A stretch of DNA of 64,000 nucleotides from Streptococcus intermedius SK54 = ATCC 27335 (GTDB lineage Bacteria > Bacillota > Bacilli > Lactobacillales > Streptococcaceae), in contig NZ_ATFK01000006.1 of the NCBI RefSeq assembly GCF_000413475.1, forward strand, positions 1-64,000, written 5' to 3'. Below, piece by piece: positions 1 to 16,494 of this stretch. Position 1 is the stretch's first letter, and each line of letters opens with the position of its first letter. The notes under the pieces were generated by a model. The model saw only the letters and a list, made by a program, of their open reading frames with translations. It was not told where the DNA came from and made no database searches. Both the position numbers and the translations under genes were made by a program.

Positions 1-2
1 TA

Positions 3-76
3 TGCACCCTAGAGGAGTCGAACCTCTAACCGCCTGATTCGTAGTCAGGTACTCTATCCAGTTGAGCTAAGGGTGC
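3..76 (-). tRNA. tRNA-Arg (anticodon ACG)
   Basis: The minus strand folds as a cloverleaf. The acceptor stem GCACCCT pairs with AGGGTGC and the anticodon loop CTACGAA carries ACG. It is the last tRNA visible in the cluster behind the rRNA operon, which probably continues beyond the left edge. Confidence 0.95.
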
Positions 77-88
77 TCTCTATTCCTA

Positions 89-174
89 TGCCGAGGACCG
101 GAATCGAACCGGTACGATTGTTTCCAATCGCAGGATTTTAAGTCCTGTGCGTCTGCCAGTTCCGCCACCCCGGC
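89..174 (-). tRNA. tRNA-Leu (anticodon TAA)
   Basis: Class II tRNA of 86 nt with a long variable arm. The acceptor begins GCCGGGG and the anticodon loop CTTAAAA carries TAA. Member of the rRNA-linked cluster. Confidence 0.95.
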
Positions 175-181
175 TTCCTCA

Positions 182-253
182 AGCGAACGACGGGGTTCGA
201 ACCCGCGACCCCCACCTTGGCAAGGTGATGTTCTACCACTGAACTACGTTCGC
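182..253 (-). tRNA. tRNA-Gly (anticodon GCC)
   Basis: The acceptor GCGAACG pairs with CGTTCGC and the anticodon loop TTGCCAA carries GCC. It has an unpaired U discriminator, as usual for tRNA-Gly. Member of the rRNA-linked cluster. Confidence 0.95.
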
Positions 254-273
254 ATTCACTTCTTTCCTTCTAA

Positions 274-346
274 TGCCGGCTACATGACTTGAACACGCGA
301 CCCTCTGATTACAAATCAGATGCTCTACCAACTGAGCTAAGCCGGC
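274..346 (-). tRNA. tRNA-Thr (anticodon TGT)
   Basis: The acceptor GCCGGCT pairs with AGCCGGC and the anticodon loop TTTGTAA carries TGT. It is one of eight tandem tRNAs downstream of the 5S gene. Confidence 0.95.
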
Positions 347-356
347 TTATCTTCTA

Positions 357-438
357 TGCGGGTGAAGGGACTTGAACCCCCACGCCGTTAAGCGCCAGAT
401 CCTAAATCTGGTGCGTCTGCCAATTCCGCCACACCCGC
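357..438 (-). tRNA. tRNA-Leu (anticodon TAG)
   Basis: Class II tRNA of 82 nt. The acceptor GCGGGTG pairs with CACCCGC, there is a long variable arm, and the anticodon loop TTTAGGA carries TAG. Confidence 0.95.
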
Positions 439-447
439 TTGTGACTA

Positions 448-520
448 TGACCCGTACTGGGCTCGAACCAGTGACCCTTTGATTAAAAGTCAAATGCTCT
501 ACCAACTGAGCTAACGAGTC
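448..520 (-). tRNA. tRNA-Lys (anticodon TTT)
   Basis: The acceptor GACTCGT pairs with ACGGGTC through G-U wobbles. The anticodon loop CTTTTAA carries TTT. Confidence 0.95.
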
Positions 521-547
521 GCTCTAATGTATTTCTATACACTAAAA

Positions 548-620
548 CGGTCCCGACGGGAATCGAACCCGCGATCTTCGCCGTGACAGGGCGACGTGAT
601 AACCGCTACACTACGGGACC
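548..620 (-). tRNA. tRNA-Asp (anticodon GTC)
   Basis: The acceptor GGTCCCG pairs with CGGGACC. The anticodon loop CTGTCAC carries GTC and the discriminator is G, as expected for tRNA-Asp. Confidence 0.95.
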
Positions 621-644
621 TATTAAGCTTTTCCGCTTAAGAAA

Positions 645-717
645 TGGGAGTTAACGGGATCGAACCGCTGACCCTCTGCTTGTAAGGCAGATGCTCTCCC
701 AGCTGAGCTAAACTCCC
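645..717 (-). tRNA. tRNA-Val (anticodon TAC)
   Basis: The acceptor GGGAGTT pairs with AACTCCC and the anticodon loop CTTACAA carries TAC. It is the first tRNA after the 5S gene and follows a structured spacer at 723-812. Confidence 0.95.
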
Positions 718-722
718 AATGT

Positions 723-812
723 GAGATTAACTCAGCTAGCAGTAAGAAACATTGTTTCTCTATCCACTGATTGAAATGATAATACCCTCTCCATTTCAAC
801 TGAGTTAAACTC
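723..812 (-). other. Structured spacer between 5S rRNA and tRNA-Val
   Basis: Positions 723-735 and 800-812 are inverted repeats matching at 12 of 13 bases. They enclose two further perfect hairpins: 745-750 with 754-759, and 771-778 with 792-799. The transcript could fold as a three-way junction. Its first bases on the minus strand (GGAGTTTAACTCAG) resemble the 5' end of the adjacent tRNA-Val, so it may be a derived tRNA remnant or an RNase processing element. No cloverleaf can be drawn. Confidence 0.5.
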
Positions 813-843
813 CAAAAAAGAAAGTCTTTTAACTTCCTATCCT

Positions 844-959
844 GCTAAGCGACTACCATATCTGACAGGGGGCAACCCCCAACTACTTCCGGCGTTCTAG
901 GGCTTAACTACTGTGTTCGGCATGGGTACAGGTGTATCTCCTAGGCTATCGTCACTTAA
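844..959 (-). rRNA. rrf: 5S ribosomal RNA
   Basis: The minus strand reads as a 116-nt streptococcal 5S rRNA with the internal motif CCGAACACAGTAGTTAAGCC. It lies about 130 bp downstream of the 23S gene and ahead of the tRNA cluster. Confidence 0.95.
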
Positions 960-1089
960 CTGCTGAGTATGTAACACACTCAAAATTGAATAACTTCTCA
1001 AATCTTCTCAAGATCATCCCTTCTACGCTGATTCTCAATGAAATCGTACTCAAGCTCAACCCTTACTGGTTTCGCCTTCATTACTTCTT

Positions 1090-3992
<2,903 letters not shown>

Positions 3993-4132
3993 TATTTTGA
4001 CCTTTCAGTCATAAACTCATTAATATTCACAGCGTTTTCGGTTTATTTTCTTGTTACTATTTGATATCGTTATTCAATTTTCAATGTGCTACTTTAGGAT
4101 ATCATCAACTAAAGGTGAATTCCATATCCTAA

Positions 4133-4205
4133 TGGAGCCTAGCGGGATCGAACCGCTGACCTCCTGCGTGCAAAGCAGGCGCTCTCCCAGCTGAGCTAAG
4201 GCCCC
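4133..4205 (-). tRNA. tRNA-Ala (anticodon TGC)
   Basis: The acceptor GGGGCCT pairs with AGGCTCC, and the anticodon loop TTTGCAC carries TGC. It is the only tRNA in the 16S-23S spacer, the usual streptococcal arrangement. Confidence 0.95.
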
Positions 4206-4255
4206 ACAAGACCTCTCAAAACTAAACAAAACGAACTCAATGTCTTCCGTATTTT

Positions 4256-5816
<1,561 letters not shown>

Positions 5817-5988
5817 TAGTTTGAGTCTTCACTCATTTCTGTCACTGACAGATTTATTTGCTTATGTTTGACTGACTGTCTCTCAACAGTCGCCTGCACA
5901 TTGGTTCGTCTTGTTCAGTTTTCAAAGGTCTTTATCGCCATTCAAGCGACAACTATCTTAGTATATCACCTACTACTCTTCTTGTCAA
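5817..5988 (-). promoter_or_regulatory. rRNA operon promoter and leader
   Basis: On the minus strand a -35 TTGACA (5983-5988) and a -10 TATACT (5960-5965) are separated by 17 bp. The leader downstream contains CTTTGAAAACTGAACAA at about 5910-5935, the boxA-like antitermination element typical of low-GC Gram-positive rRNA leaders. The start of transcription should lie near 5953. Confidence 0.8.
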
Positions 5989-6038
5989 TACCTTTTTTCA
6001 TCTTTTTTTCTAACGCTCTGATATTTCCCTTGATTACG

Positions 6039-6512
6039 CTACATCTCATAGTCTTTTAAGTAGGTTCGTAACTCTCGAAGCATCGCTTGGCGGCCTTTGA
6101 ACCTTTCATCTGCCAGTAACCGCTCATACTGCTCTTGCTTGGCGGGACTCAGTTGCTTTTGATAGGACTTTAATTGATCGCGGAGTATTACCAACTCGTC
6201 TAGATACAGACCTTTCAGACTTAACTTGTGCCCAATCTCACTTACCTCTTCATACACTTGGCGATCCAGTTTGCGCTTTTGACTTTCTTGTTTGCGCAGA
6301 ATATCCTTTATGTGATTCCGAAACTTTGTCTTATAGTAGACATAGAGATGGGCTTCTTCCTCTACCAAATAGGGGTGGCGACTTACCAACTCATACAAGA
6401 CTATCATCCCTTCTTGATCCCAATCGCTTAGCTCCCACAGATGGACATAATATTCCCGCCGACACTTCAGCACAATTCCCCTTACTTTCTCATATAACTC
6501 CTTGAAATCCAT
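6039..6512 (-). CDS. comX: Competence-specific sigma factor ComX (SigX)
   Basis: ComX directs RNA polymerase to late competence genes after ComE activation. The 157-residue protein matches my recollection of pneumococcal ComX: a YYVHLWELSDWDQEGM block at about 21-36, KTKFRNHIKDILRKQESQKR at about 61-80, and a C-terminal ERFKGRQAMLRELR segment that should recognise the -35 equivalent. The start is preceded by a strong ribosome-binding site, GGAAGGAGAAGAGGAT. It sits directly upstream of an rRNA operon, as in S. pneumoniae. Its promoter at 6550-6613 carries 21-bp-spaced repeats of ComE-box type. The main uncertainty is whether a second copy exists elsewhere in the genome. Confidence 0.95.
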   Translation of the reverse strand: MDFKELYEKVRGIVLKCRREYYVHLWELSDWDQEGMIVLYELVSRHPYLVEEEAHLYVYYKTKFRNHIKDILRKQESQKRKLDRQVYEEVSEIGHKLSLKGLYLDELVILRDQLKSYQKQLSPAKQEQYERLLADERFKGRQAMLRELRTYLKDYEM

Positions 6513-6832
6513 ATCCTCTTCTCCTTCCTTAGATTTACATCTTTAGGATATCATGTAGAGAAACAGAAAAAACTACTTCGCCCTCTTCTGACTTCTATTT
6601 GGGGCTTTCTGACAACCTTAGGACTAGAAGATACACTTCTGGGATAAATAGGGGCCGATTAGAGATGAACGAACCCGTATTAATTGAGAAGATCAAACTG
6701 ATCTTCTCAATATATTGTCTGATATCTACTTATTTATTCTGGATATTTTAGCACCTATACTTGTTTCTGACTTTATCAGTCTCTAACGACAACCTCAAAG
6801 CAAACCAAAAAGACTATAATTAGAAGCTAGTT
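6513..6832. other. Intergenic region between comX and the sialidase
   Basis: This stretch holds no gene. It contains the comX promoter on the right of comX and, at 6683-6711, a perfect 13-bp palindrome with a 3-nt loop (TTGAGAAGATCA / TGATCTTCTCAA). That hairpin may act as the terminator of the sialidase gene, although no clear T-tract follows on either strand. Confidence 0.5.
6550..6613 (-). promoter_or_regulatory. comX promoter with ComE-box-like direct repeats
   Basis: On the minus strand GTCAGAA occurs at 6607-6613 and again at 6586-6592, exactly 21 bp apart. The pneumococcal ComE site is a pair of 9-bp repeats separated by 12 bp, that is with 21-bp phasing. A weak -10 (CATGAT or TGATAT, 6548-6555) follows about 30 bp downstream with no good -35, as expected for an activator-dependent promoter. 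That ComE binds here is inference. Confidence 0.6.
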
Positions 6833-10570
<3,738 letters not shown>

Positions 10571-12541
10571 TTATTCTGATTTTTGCTCTTCCATTTGTGA
10601 CTTCACCTCATCATAGCTCAAAGCATGTGAAGAGCTTGTATTTGGCTCCTCAGGCATTTCGCCCGTTTCATATAACGATTTAATTTGATGACTATCAAGT
10701 GTTTCATACTTAAGAAGAGCTTCTGCAATTACCTTATGTTTATCACGATTTGATTGGATAATTTCAGCTGCTTTGTTACGCGCTTCATTAAGCAAATTAC
10801 GAACTTCTTCATCAATTTCATATGCAGTCTGCTCGGAAATTGATTTTTGTGTACTTGCAGCACCAAACATCGCATGGTTTCCTTCATATTGAACTGGGCC
10901 AAGTTTTTCACTCATACCATACTCTGTTACCATAGCACGCGCCATCTGTGTAGCTTGTTCAAAGTCATTTGAAGCACCTGTAGTTTGGACATTGAAAATA
11001 ATTTCCTCAGCAACACGTCCTCCCATCAATCCTGCAAGTTGTTCCTTCATATCTTCTTTAGATAAAAGAGTTTGATCTTCTTTTGGGAGAGCAATCATAT
11101 ATCCACCTGCACGACCACGAGGTACAATAGTTACCTTATGCACAACACGTGCATTTGATAAAACAAGTCCAACAATTGTATGTCCTGCTTCATGATAAGC
11201 AACAATTTGACGATCACGTTGTGAAACTGTCTTATCTTTTTTGGACGGTCCTGCGATAACTCGGTCCTCTGCTTCATCAATATCAGAAGCATCAATAACT
11301 TTTTTATTCCGACGTGCTGCAACAAGAGCCGCTTCATTTAAGACATTTTCCAAGTCAGCACCAACAAAACCAGGAGTTTGTTGAGCAACCAGTTTTAAAT
11401 CTACATCTTCAGCAAGGGGTTTATTCCTAGCATGAACACGAAGAATCGCTTCGCGGCCTTTTACATCTGGTTGACCAACAAGAACTTTACGATCAAAACG
11501 ACCAGGACGCAAAAGAGCTGGATCCAAAACGTCACTTCGGTTAGTAGCAGCTATGACGATAATCCCTTCATTCCCCTCAAAACCATCCATCTCAATCAAG
11601 AGTTGGTTAAGAGTTTGTTCACGTTCATCATTACCTCCACCAAGACCAACACCACGTTGGCGACCGACAGCATCGATTTCATCAATAAAAATAATAGCTG
11701 GGGCTGCCTTTTTGGCATCTTCAAAAAGTGAGCGAACGCGGCTAGCACCAACACCAACAAACATTTCAACAAAATCGGAACCTGAGATACTAAAAAATGG
11801 AACACCTGCTTCACCAGCTACAGCTTTAGCAAGAAGGGTTTTACCAGTTCCAGGAGGGCCCTCAAGAAGGACACCAGCTGGTATACGAGCTCCCAGTTTT
11901 GTATAACGTTTAGGATCTTTTAAAAATTCAACAACTTCAACTAGTTCTTGTTTTTCTTCTTCTGCACCTGCAACATCAGAAAAGCGCACTTTTATATCTT
12001 CTTTATTTGTCGCACGAGCTTTATTACGTCCAAAACTCATAGCTCCGCGCGCTCCACCGCCTCCACCTTGATTCATCATAGAAAACAAGAAGAAAGCAAA
12101 AATTGCAAATGGAACAAGAGTTGTCAGAACTTGAATCCAAACACCACTTGAACTTTCACGTTTAATGGTAATTTCAGTTCCTTTAGCTGATGCTAATTTT
12201 TGCAATTCAGCTACTGTTAAATCTGAAGGTAGAATAACACTAGTAAAGCGACTTACAGATGTAGAAGAAGGCGTAAAAAACTGAATCCCTGTATTATCTT
12301 TTACTTTCTTGGCTTTCCTATATGTACCTGTAACTTCAATAACACTACCATTTGGTTGATAGCTAATATCCTTTACATTGCCATTTTTAATTTGTTTAAC
12401 TAGTTCGGTATAGTTAATTTGTTGGCTGCGACCCACAGAACTTCCAGCTGAAAAATACTGAAAACCTGTAATAACAACGACAATGATTAAAATGTATAGG
12501 AAAGGATTTTTTATAAAACCATTATTTTGTTTATTTTTCAT
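10571..12541 (-). CDS. ftsH: ATP-dependent zinc metalloprotease FtsH
   Basis: Membrane-bound AAA+ protease that degrades misfolded membrane proteins and short-lived regulators. The 656-residue protein has two transmembrane segments (about 13-31 and 136-156) bracketing an extracellular domain. The AAA+ module has Walker A GPPGTGKT at 228-235, Walker B IIFIDEID and the SRH block, followed by the zinc-binding HEAGH near residue 455. Length and architecture are normal. It is the last gene of the long minus-strand block and follows hpt by about 20 bp, a linkage conserved across Firmicutes. Confidence 0.97.
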   Translation of the reverse strand: MKNKQNNGFIKNPFLYILIIVVVITGFQYFSAGSSVGRSQQINYTELVKQIKNGNVKDISYQPNGSVIEVTGTYRKAKKVKDNTGIQFFTPSSTSVSRFTSVILPSDLTVAELQKLASAKGTEITIKRESSSGVWIQVLTTLVPFAIFAFFLFSMMNQGGGGGARGAMSFGRNKARATNKEDIKVRFSDVAGAEEEKQELVEVVEFLKDPKRYTKLGARIPAGVLLEGPPGTGKTLLAKAVAGEAGVPFFSISGSDFVEMFVGVGASRVRSLFEDAKKAAPAIIFIDEIDAVGRQRGVGLGGGNDEREQTLNQLLIEMDGFEGNEGIIVIAATNRSDVLDPALLRPGRFDRKVLVGQPDVKGREAILRVHARNKPLAEDVDLKLVAQQTPGFVGADLENVLNEAALVAARRNKKVIDASDIDEAEDRVIAGPSKKDKTVSQRDRQIVAYHEAGHTIVGLVLSNARVVHKVTIVPRGRAGGYMIALPKEDQTLLSKEDMKEQLAGLMGGRVAEEIIFNVQTTGASNDFEQATQMARAMVTEYGMSEKLGPVQYEGNHAMFGAASTQKSISEQTAYEIDEEVRNLLNEARNKAAEIIQSNRDKHKVIAEALLKYETLDSHQIKSLYETGEMPEEPNTSSSHALSYDEVKSQMEEQKSE

Positions 12542-12561
12542 TTATCTATCAATATACCTTT

Positions 12562-13104
12562 TTATTTTGTATAAACTTCTTCTTTTAAAACACCCACATA
12601 TGGGAGATTCCGATAATTTTCATCAAAATCCAAACCATAACCCACTACAAATTCATTTGGAATCGTAAAACATGTATAATCCGCTTCAATATCAACTTTT
12701 CGGCCCTCGGGTTTATCTAAAAGTGTGGCAATTTTAACAGACGCAGCTTTTTTTTCTTTAAATAGTTCACAAAGACTCTTCAACGTTTTCCCTGTATCAA
12801 TAATATCTTCAACAAAAAGAATATGACGTCCAGCAACATCTTGATCAATATCTTTTATAATATGGATAACACCACTACTAGAAGTTCCACCATGATAACT
12901 TGATACTAACATAAAATCCATTTCAATATGAGTATCAACATGCTTTATCAATTCTGCCATAAATGGAACAGAACCCTTAAGAATTCCAACAAAAATAGGA
13001 TTTTTTCCTGCATAATCACCAGTTAATTGAGCCCCTAGCTTTTGAGCTGCTGTTACGATCTCATCATGTGAAACCAAAACTTTCTTAATGTTTTGTTCTA
13101 GCAT
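12562..13104 (-). CDS. hpt: Hypoxanthine phosphoribosyltransferase
   Basis: Purine salvage enzyme that transfers phosphoribose from PRPP to hypoxanthine or guanine. The 180-residue protein carries the type I PRTase PRPP loop [14 protein letters not shown] at about 95-108 and the N-terminal GILKGSVPF loop. It starts 5 bp downstream of tilS and reads into ftsH. In Bacillus an HprT-TilS-FtsH association is described, which fits this order. Confidence 0.96.
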   Translation of the reverse strand: MLEQNIKKVLVSHDEIVTAAQKLGAQLTGDYAGKNPIFVGILKGSVPFMAELIKHVDTHIEMDFMLVSSYHGGTSSSGVIHIIKDIDQDVAGRHILFVEDIIDTGKTLKSLCELFKEKKAASVKIATLLDKPEGRKVDIEADYTCFTIPNEFVVGYGLDFDENYRNLPYVGVLKEEVYTK

Positions 13105-13109
13105 CTTTT

Positions 13110-14387
13110 TTACCTATCTAAATTTTGAATATAAAGTTTGTTATACATTATATCATTTTTTTGACTCTTACTCAAATTACTTGTTACGATTCCAGCAATT
13201 GCTATGATTTCCCCATTTTGTTCAATAATAACAGCATTTTTTCTTTGATCTATAGGAACTTTTTGATCAATAAAATACCGACGAAGTTTTTTATAATGTT
13301 GATTCAAGAATATTTTATCTTGTTCTCTTCTGCGTCGAAGTATAATTTCTGTTTCACGTGAAACAAATACTTCTTGAATTTCTGTACCATGAAGTTCTTT
13401 TCCAAAAGAAAAGCGATAATTACCATATTCCACAATATCGTTATATTTTAACAAAATTGAATCCACTTTTAAATCAGACTGTGGACTGATTTTACGAATC
13501 TCAAAATAATCATAATTTTTATATAGCTCATAATCCGCTTTAAGTAGTTGTTCATAATTAGAATGTTTGTTTAAGATTGTTAAAATATCAGAAAACTGTG
13601 CTTTACTTATCTGTAAATCAGGAAATTTCTTTAAATAAGTCTGTAGTAAAAAACTTTGTACACAATAAGGTTGGTATTGGAATTCCTTTACATTTGTTAA
13701 TTCAATATTCTTCGTTAAATATACTAATGCATCTTGCATTTGAGAAATCTCTATTCCCAATTCTATTAAATGTTTTTTTAGTTGTGGATTTTCTTTTTCC
13801 AAAATTGGGAAATAATCGTTTCGAATCCGATTGCGCAAGTAATGATTTTCTTGATTTGTCCAATCTTCAAAGTGAAAAATAGTAGGGAAATCTGATTTTT
13901 GAAAAGACAGCAATGGTCTTATCAATTCTCCATTCGCAAATCTTTGTTTTTCCTTTATTCCTGAAATATGAAATAAACGACTACCACGCAAAATTCTCAT
14001 AAAAATTGTTTCTGCTTGATCATCAGCATGATGTGCTGTTACTAAGGCTGTGCACTGTTCCTCTTTCATAATTTTTTTGAAAAAACTGTACCGAAAAGCA
14101 CGTGCTTTTTGTTCTGAAAAAGGTCCAGAAAAACTCGATGTAAAAATATTTACACCAAGTTTCTTTGCTATTTTTTTTAATTCTTGTTCTTCAAAATCTG
14201 ATTCTTCTCTCAGTCCATGATTAACATGAGCAAGACAAATTTCTATTTCTAATTTTTTACGATATTTATAAAGCCAGTCAAGTAAGGTCATAGAATCTAG
14301 TCCACCAGAAATAGCAAGTAAAATTTTTCTATGATGTTTAAAATAGCCTTTTTTTTGCACCAACTGAAAAAATCGTTGTTCTATCAT
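13110..14387 (-). CDS. tilS: tRNA(Ile)-lysidine synthetase
   Basis: Converts C34 of tRNA-Ile(CAU) to lysidine, using ATP, so that it reads AUA codons. The PP-loop motif SGGLDS is at about 28-33, the family HHADDQAET motif at about 117-125, and a substrate-binding C-terminal domain follows. At 425 residues the length is normal for streptococci. Its start overlaps the upstream stop by 4 bp, so the genes are likely translationally coupled. A parS sequence (13350-13365) lies within the coding region. Confidence 0.95.
   Translation of the reverse strand: MIEQRFFQLVQKKGYFKHHRKILLAISGGLDSMTLLDWLYKYRKKLEIEICLAHVNHGLREESDFEEQELKKIAKKLGVNIFTSSFSGPFSEQKARAFRYSFFKKIMKEEQCTALVTAHHADDQAETIFMRILRGSRLFHISGIKEKQRFANGELIRPLLSFQKSDFPTIFHFEDWTNQENHYLRNRIRNDYFPILEKENPQLKKHLIELGIEISQMQDALVYLTKNIELTNVKEFQYQPYCVQSFLLQTYLKKFPDLQISKAQFSDILTILNKHSNYEQLLKADYELYKNYDYFEIRKISPQSDLKVDSILLKYNDIVEYGNYRFSFGKELHGTEIQEVFVSRETEIILRRRREQDKIFLNQHYKKLRRYFIDQKVPIDQRKNAVIIEQNGEIIAIAGIVTSNLSKSQKNDIMYNKLYIQNLDR
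13350..13365. promoter_or_regulatory. parS site (ParB-binding) inside tilS
   Basis: TGTTTCACGTGAAACA is a perfect 16-bp palindrome identical to the parS consensus of Bacillus and Streptococcus. It lies about 12 kb from the dnaA-parB spacer. ParB is encoded in this window at 25477-26244. Confidence 0.9.
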
Positions 14388-15664
14388 TTCAAAACCTCAT
14401 AAATGTCATCTGCGATTTGAGAAATGGTATCATAATCAGAATTATTTGTAAAAATAGATAAGATAAAAGGAGAGGTTGCATAAACAATAGCAACATCATG
14501 CTTAAAATCATAAGCATCCCCAATTTTATGAGCCACTTTTACATTTATATTTTTAGAAATGCGCTGTGCATCAAAATTTGTTTGCGATAATGCATTTATA
14601 ATATCACCATTTTGTTCATAGATAGCTTCCATCACATTTCCTGCCATCTTTGCTGAAGCATTACGTTTTTCTACATCCCATTTTTTCCCAGCAATTTGTT
14701 CAATGGTTGTTTGATAAGTACTATCTGATTGATTGGTAATATAGTATCCTAAAATATTTGTAGCTGCATTATCTGATTCTTTTGCAATATGATTAATCAA
14801 ATCTTGAATACTGTAATGATTATTATCTGCTTTTTTAGAAATGCTTCCACTACCTTCTGTATTATAAGCTCCTAAATAATCATTTACTTCTGGAATATAT
14901 TTTAAGCCAGAAGATAGAATATATTTTCCCTCATTCAATTGCTTTTGAGCGTAATAAAGAATAGGAAGTTTTGCTACACTAGCAGAATACATTTCCAAAT
15001 CTGGGTTGATACCAGCCGTTTTTCCAGAACCTAATTGTTTCACATAGATAGAATAGTCTGCCTTATTATACTTACTTGTTAAGATTTCTTGAACTTTATC
15101 CATACGATTATCTGTATCAGACAAATATTTCATGTCAATCCAACCTTTTTCTTCAACATAGGCATATTTCCCAGATATTGTTTCAGCAAGTTGAGTAATT
15201 TTTACTGAATGATAAGGCAGCAGATTTGTCTTAATTTCCTTTGTTCCGGTTACAAAAGCTTGATTATAAACTACAAATGACGGCTTGAGCCACATTGTTT
15301 GAGAAACAGCTGTGCTTGATTGAACAACATCATCATAAATCATTCGTTTATCAGCAGGAACGAATTTTCCATCAGCAAGCTTAAATACTGGAATACCTTG
15401 TTCATTGACCTGTAATTCAGAAAGTTTAATTGATGTATTCGGAGTTAAATTCCCAGCTACTTTTTCCAATTTTAATGATGTATAAGTTGGAATTTGCTCA
15501 TAAACATTTGGATTTGTTGGAAGATCAGTGTAATAGTTACTGTATACTGTACTAGTGATTTCATACTGTTGCTTTGCAGTCAATTTAACATCTTGTTCTG
15601 TACTTACCACTATTTTTGCAGTAAAGAATGCTGGCAACAATAATAAAAATAGTAACTTACGCAT
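14384..15664 (-). CDS. Exported serine-hydrolase, class A beta-lactamase fold
   Basis: A 426-residue protein with an N-terminal signal peptide (MRKLLFLLLLPAFFTA). An extracellular region of about 170 residues is followed by a beta-lactamase-like domain containing SVAK (SxxK type, near residue 230) and an SDN-type ESDNAATN near 297. A homologue sits in the same place in S. pneumoniae between divIC and tilS. The function is not established; a peptidoglycan-related role is possible because it is embedded in a division and cell-wall context. True beta-lactamase activity is doubtful, since the rest of the sequence is not that of a resistance enzyme. Confidence 0.8.
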   Translation of the reverse strand: MRKLLFLLLLPAFFTAKIVVSTEQDVKLTAKQQYEITSTVYSNYYTDLPTNPNVYEQIPTYTSLKLEKVAGNLTPNTSIKLSELQVNEQGIPVFKLADGKFVPADKRMIYDDVVQSSTAVSQTMWLKPSFVVYNQAFVTGTKEIKTNLLPYHSVKITQLAETISGKYAYVEEKGWIDMKYLSDTDNRMDKVQEILTSKYNKADYSIYVKQLGSGKTAGINPDLEMYSASVAKLPILYYAQKQLNEGKYILSSGLKYIPEVNDYLGAYNTEGSGSISKKADNNHYSIQDLINHIAKESDNAATNILGYYITNQSDSTYQTTIEQIAGKKWDVEKRNASAKMAGNVMEAIYEQNGDIINALSQTNFDAQRISKNINVKVAHKIGDAYDFKHDVAIVYATSPFILSIFTNNSDYDTISQIADDIYEVLK

Positions 15665-15785
15665 GTTCTCTCCCTTCTTTTTTGATCATCTCTAACTTTA
15701 TAGCATGATTTTTTTTAGATAACTCTTCTAACTTTTCATCTGAAAAATCCAAAAATTGCTCAATTGTTTGTAATAAATTTTCCAT
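15657..15785 (-). CDS. Small conserved protein (42 aa) between divIC and the beta-lactamase-fold gene
   Basis: The frame begins ATG at 15785, two bases after the divIC stop, and ends at 15657. It overlaps the next start by 8 bp. The product (MENLLQTIEQFLDFSDEKLE..., 42 residues) is highly charged and probably helical, with no signal peptide. A similarly small gene occupies this slot in S. pneumoniae. The tight packing on both sides argues that it is translated. Its function is unknown. Confidence 0.65.
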   Translation of the reverse strand: MENLLQTIEQFLDFSDEKLEELSKKNHAIKLEMIKKEGREHA

Positions 15786-15787
15786 TT

Positions 15788-16156
15788 TTATTGTGGTAAC
15801 AATCCTGGAATTGTATAAATATATTCCCCTTTTTTAGAATAATAATATTTAGCACGAGCATACTTTGCAGCATACTCCTCATTTTTTAATTTATTAGCAA
15901 AAGCTTTTTGAGATTCTTTTTCGTTGCTTATTTCCTCATATTTCTTTTGTAAATGTGTCAATTGTGCTCGATGTTTTAATAAATTTTGATAACTTTGAAC
16001 CAAATTAAATGTTGGTAAAATAAACAATAAGATAACTAAAATCAATACCCAACCCATAAAGCGATTCTTCTTTCTTTTTTCTTGCTCTAAATAACGACGA
16101 TGTTGATTTTCATCTTGTATATAGCGATTATTTAATTGAACAATATTTCTAACCAT
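15788..16156 (-). CDS. divIC: Septum formation initiator DivIC (FtsB family)
   Basis: Bitopic division protein that works with FtsL and DivIB to activate septal peptidoglycan synthesis. The 122-residue protein has a basic cytoplasmic N-terminus, one transmembrane segment (about 33-52) and an extracellular coiled coil (about 55-95) followed by the [12 protein letters not shown] motif typical of the family. It overlaps the upstream S4 gene by 8 bp. Confidence 0.92.
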   Translation of the reverse strand: MVRNIVQLNNRYIQDENQHRRYLEQEKRKKNRFMGWVLILVILLFILPTFNLVQSYQNLLKHRAQLTHLQKKYEEISNEKESQKAFANKLKNEEYAAKYARAKYYYSKKGEYIYTIPGLLPQ

Positions 16157-16415
16157 CTACTTCTACCCTTGTCTCTTTTATAATTTCATACATTTTAGCA
16201 GCATCTTCTTTTTTAGTACTGTCTTTCATTTCTAAAACTCGAACTAGCAAATTTTTATTTCCAAAACGAATTTCTATTTCATCATTGATTTTTAAATCTG
16301 TTGAACTTTTCGCTAAAATTCCATTTACTTTAACTCTTCCCTTATCCGCCACTTCTTTAGCAATAGGACGACGTTTTATAATACGGGATACTTTTAAATA
16401 TTTATCTAATCTCAT
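16149..16415 (-). CDS. rqcP: S4-domain RNA-binding protein (Hsp15/YabO-RqcP type)
   Basis: An 88-residue protein that is essentially one S4 domain ([26 protein letters not shown]...). The Bacillus orthologue at this position next to divIC (YabO, RqcP) acts in ribosome-associated quality control, helping RqcH add alanine tails on stalled 50S subunits. The assignment rests on size, the S4 motif and the divIC neighbourhood. It lies between mfd and divIC in the same transcription unit. Confidence 0.82.
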   Translation of the reverse strand: MRLDKYLKVSRIIKRRPIAKEVADKGRVKVNGILAKSSTDLKINDEIEIRFGNKNLLVRVLEMKDSTKKEDAAKMYEIIKETRVEVDG

Positions 16416-16494
16416 AAAGCTACCTCAATTTATTATTTTACCATTTTTTAAGAAAATATTATAGATGAAAACATAACTTTACAAAATTGTAAAG

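Noticed and set aside
5868..6059. 63-codon hydrophobic frame upstream of 16S
   Set aside because: It covers the rRNA promoter and leader in antisense and overlaps the end of comX; no homology recognised.
14384..15664. Antibiotic-resistance beta-lactamase
   Set aside because: Only the fold and SxxK/SDN-like motifs are shared; it is a conserved origin-region housekeeping gene in streptococci.
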